A stretch of 64,000 nt of DNA from NCBI GenBank assembly GCA_030536615.1, contig JAUNPQ010000002.1, forward strand, positions 1 through 64,000. The letters are read 5' to 3'. Below the pieces are notes generated by a model. It had not been told where the DNA came from. It ran no database searches and was given only the letters and a program-made list of their open reading frames with translations. Below, one piece after another: positions 63,181 to 64,000 of the stretch (position 1 is its first letter; every line of letters begins with the position of its first letter). The position numbers and the translations under genes were made by a program. Source of the DNA: Bacteroidales bacterium (GTDB lineage: Bacteria; Bacteroidota; Bacteroidia; Bacteroidales; Muribaculaceae).

Positions 63181-64000
63181 TTATCGGAGATTGAATCTGA
63201 ATGTTGACTTTATGTTGTCTGATGCCGCTCCGACAGAAGCTATGAACTCTCCCGGCTCAGCCACCCAGTCATGTCTGTCAGCATCAAAATAGCACAATGC
63301 GTCCTTGCCGACGCTGATTGAGACATTTCGTGTCTCTCCGGGCTGCAGGAACACTTTGGCGAATCCTTTCAGCTCTTTGGCGGGCCGGCTCACGGAGCAC
63401 TTGGGGTCTGAGATGTAGAGCTGTACAACCTCAGCACCTGCAACCGCGCCGCTGTTTGTCACAGGGACGGTGAAGGTGATTGTATCGGCGACGGTCATCT
63501 CCCGGCGGTCTGCCGTTACTTTGCCATATGTGAAATCCGTATAGCTCAGACCATGGCCGAAAGCAAACAGGGGCTTGATCTTACGGGTGTCATGCCAGCG
63601 GTAGCCAACAAGGATGCCCTCTTTGTACTCAAGGTCAACAATGTTGCTGTCAGCGCGTTTCAGACCCGGATATGCTCCGGCGGCATGGGCGCTGTTGTCA
63701 GCAAGTGCCACGGGAAATGTCATAGGCAGACGGCCCGAGGGATTGACTTTGCCGAAGAGCACATCTGCAATTGAATTTCCGGCTTCCGAACCCAGAAACC
63801 AGGCCTGAATCACTGCGGGTACTTTGTCAACCCACGGCATTGCCACGGCATTGCCGCTGACGTTGACCACCACAAGGTTGCGGTTGGCACGCGCAAGGGC
63901 TTCAATCACTGCGTCCTGCCCATACGGAAGGCCAAGTTCCCGGCGGTCGCTGTCCTCACAGTCCTGACCGGCGCTTTTATTGAGGCCTCCTACAAAAATC
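63181..64000 (-). CDS. GH3 beta-glucosidase, partial (N-terminus outside window)
   Basis: The frame is open through the window edge at 64000; a GTG at 63909 is internal, not the start, because family sequence continues upstream of it (IFVGGLNKSAGQDCE, DRRELGLPYGQDAVIEA). The visible 272 residues are the GH3 C-terminal sandwich (LVVVNVSGNAVAMPWVD, FGKVNPSGRLPMTFP, LFAFGHGLSYTDFTYG) and the fibronectin III-like domain (GAVAGAEVVQLYI). The nucleophile lies outside the window. First of the two GH3 genes in the operon as seen here. Confidence 0.9.
   Translation of the reverse strand, partial: IFVGGLNKSAGQDCEDSDRRELGLPYGQDAVIEALARANRNLVVVNVSGNAVAMPWVDKVPAVIQAWFLGSEAGNSIADVLFGKVNPSGRLPMTFPVALADNSAHAAGAYPGLKRADSNIVDLEYKEGILVGYRWHDTRKIKPLFAFGHGLSYTDFTYGKVTADRREMTVADTITFTVPVTNSGAVAGAEVVQLYISDPKCSVSRPAKELKGFAKVFLQPGETRNVSISVGKDALCYFDADRHDWVAEPGEFIASVGAASDNIKSTFRFNLR

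Noticed and set aside
1..64000. CRISPR arrays, rRNA genes, complete insertion sequences
   Set aside because: No regularly spaced repeats, rRNA sequence or transposase gene with terminal repeats was seen.

Overview
The window reads as chromosomal DNA of a Bacteroidales bacterium, most likely close to Muribaculaceae (family placement is inference). Direct signs are promoters of the Bacteroidetes type (TTG, 19-21 bases, TAnnTTTG), starts without Shine-Dalgarno sequences, a type IX-like C-terminal sorting domain, NigD-like, DUF4465 and DUF3822 proteins, C10 (streptopain-type) proteases, a myo-inositol-phosphate synthase and GH3/GH9 enzymes. Most of it is ordinary, densely packed core genome.

Layout. 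1-7 kb: the start of a secreted helical-repeat protein, a 1263-residue secreted C10 protease and a glycogen branching enzyme. 7-16 kb, minus strand: a tight seven-gene run topA - rluA-like - DUF3822 - rsmD - lipoprotein - SUI1 - UvrD/AddA-like helicase-nuclease. 16-28 kb, plus strand: coaX, an outer-membrane barrel, lptC, a CNNM/CBS protein, DUF4465, GH9, a LolD-type ATPase, a NigD-like lipoprotein, DUF3467, cysS and a RecD-like helicase. 28-35 kb: DUF177-rpmF-fabH-era-der-acyl-CoA ligase-pheA. 35-40.5 kb: an acetyltransferase, dnaX (broken into two frames around a strong stem-loop), inositol-phosphate synthase, a SlyD-like isomerase with a cysteine-rich tail, and a small lipoprotein.

40.5-44.9 kb is the most unusual region: a compact minus-strand operon with a 43-residue protein, an HK97-fold-like (SU10/DUF5309-like) capsid protein, a 189-residue protein of connector-like position, a P22-like portal and two small unknown proteins. 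It has no terminase, protease, tail, lysis or integrase gene, and a consensus housekeeping promoter drives it. It looks like a domesticated phage head module. Next to it (45-48.5 kb) is a lipoprotein C10 protease flanked by three paralogous small barrel-like proteins, one frameshifted, with a visible tandem-duplication scar.

48.6-53.1 kb: NhaC antiporter, then rlmN-pdxA-nucleotidyltransferase on the minus strand. 53.2-56.1 kb is an AT-richer accessory patch: a truncated ORF6N protein, a CPBP protease, a small membrane protein and a DUF4143 ATPase whose promoter is covered by two matching palindromes. It is followed by tRNA-Asp(GTC), an ion channel with a non-GYG filter, a DUF1573 protein, a GT-C-like membrane protein, a DUF2284 protein, and two tandem GH3 glucosidases, the second running off the window.

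At least three genes (dnaX, rlmN, DUF2284) have the -7 box only 4-5 bases before the ATG and are predicted to give leaderless mRNAs. All assignments come from reading the sequence and family knowledge; no database search was possible.
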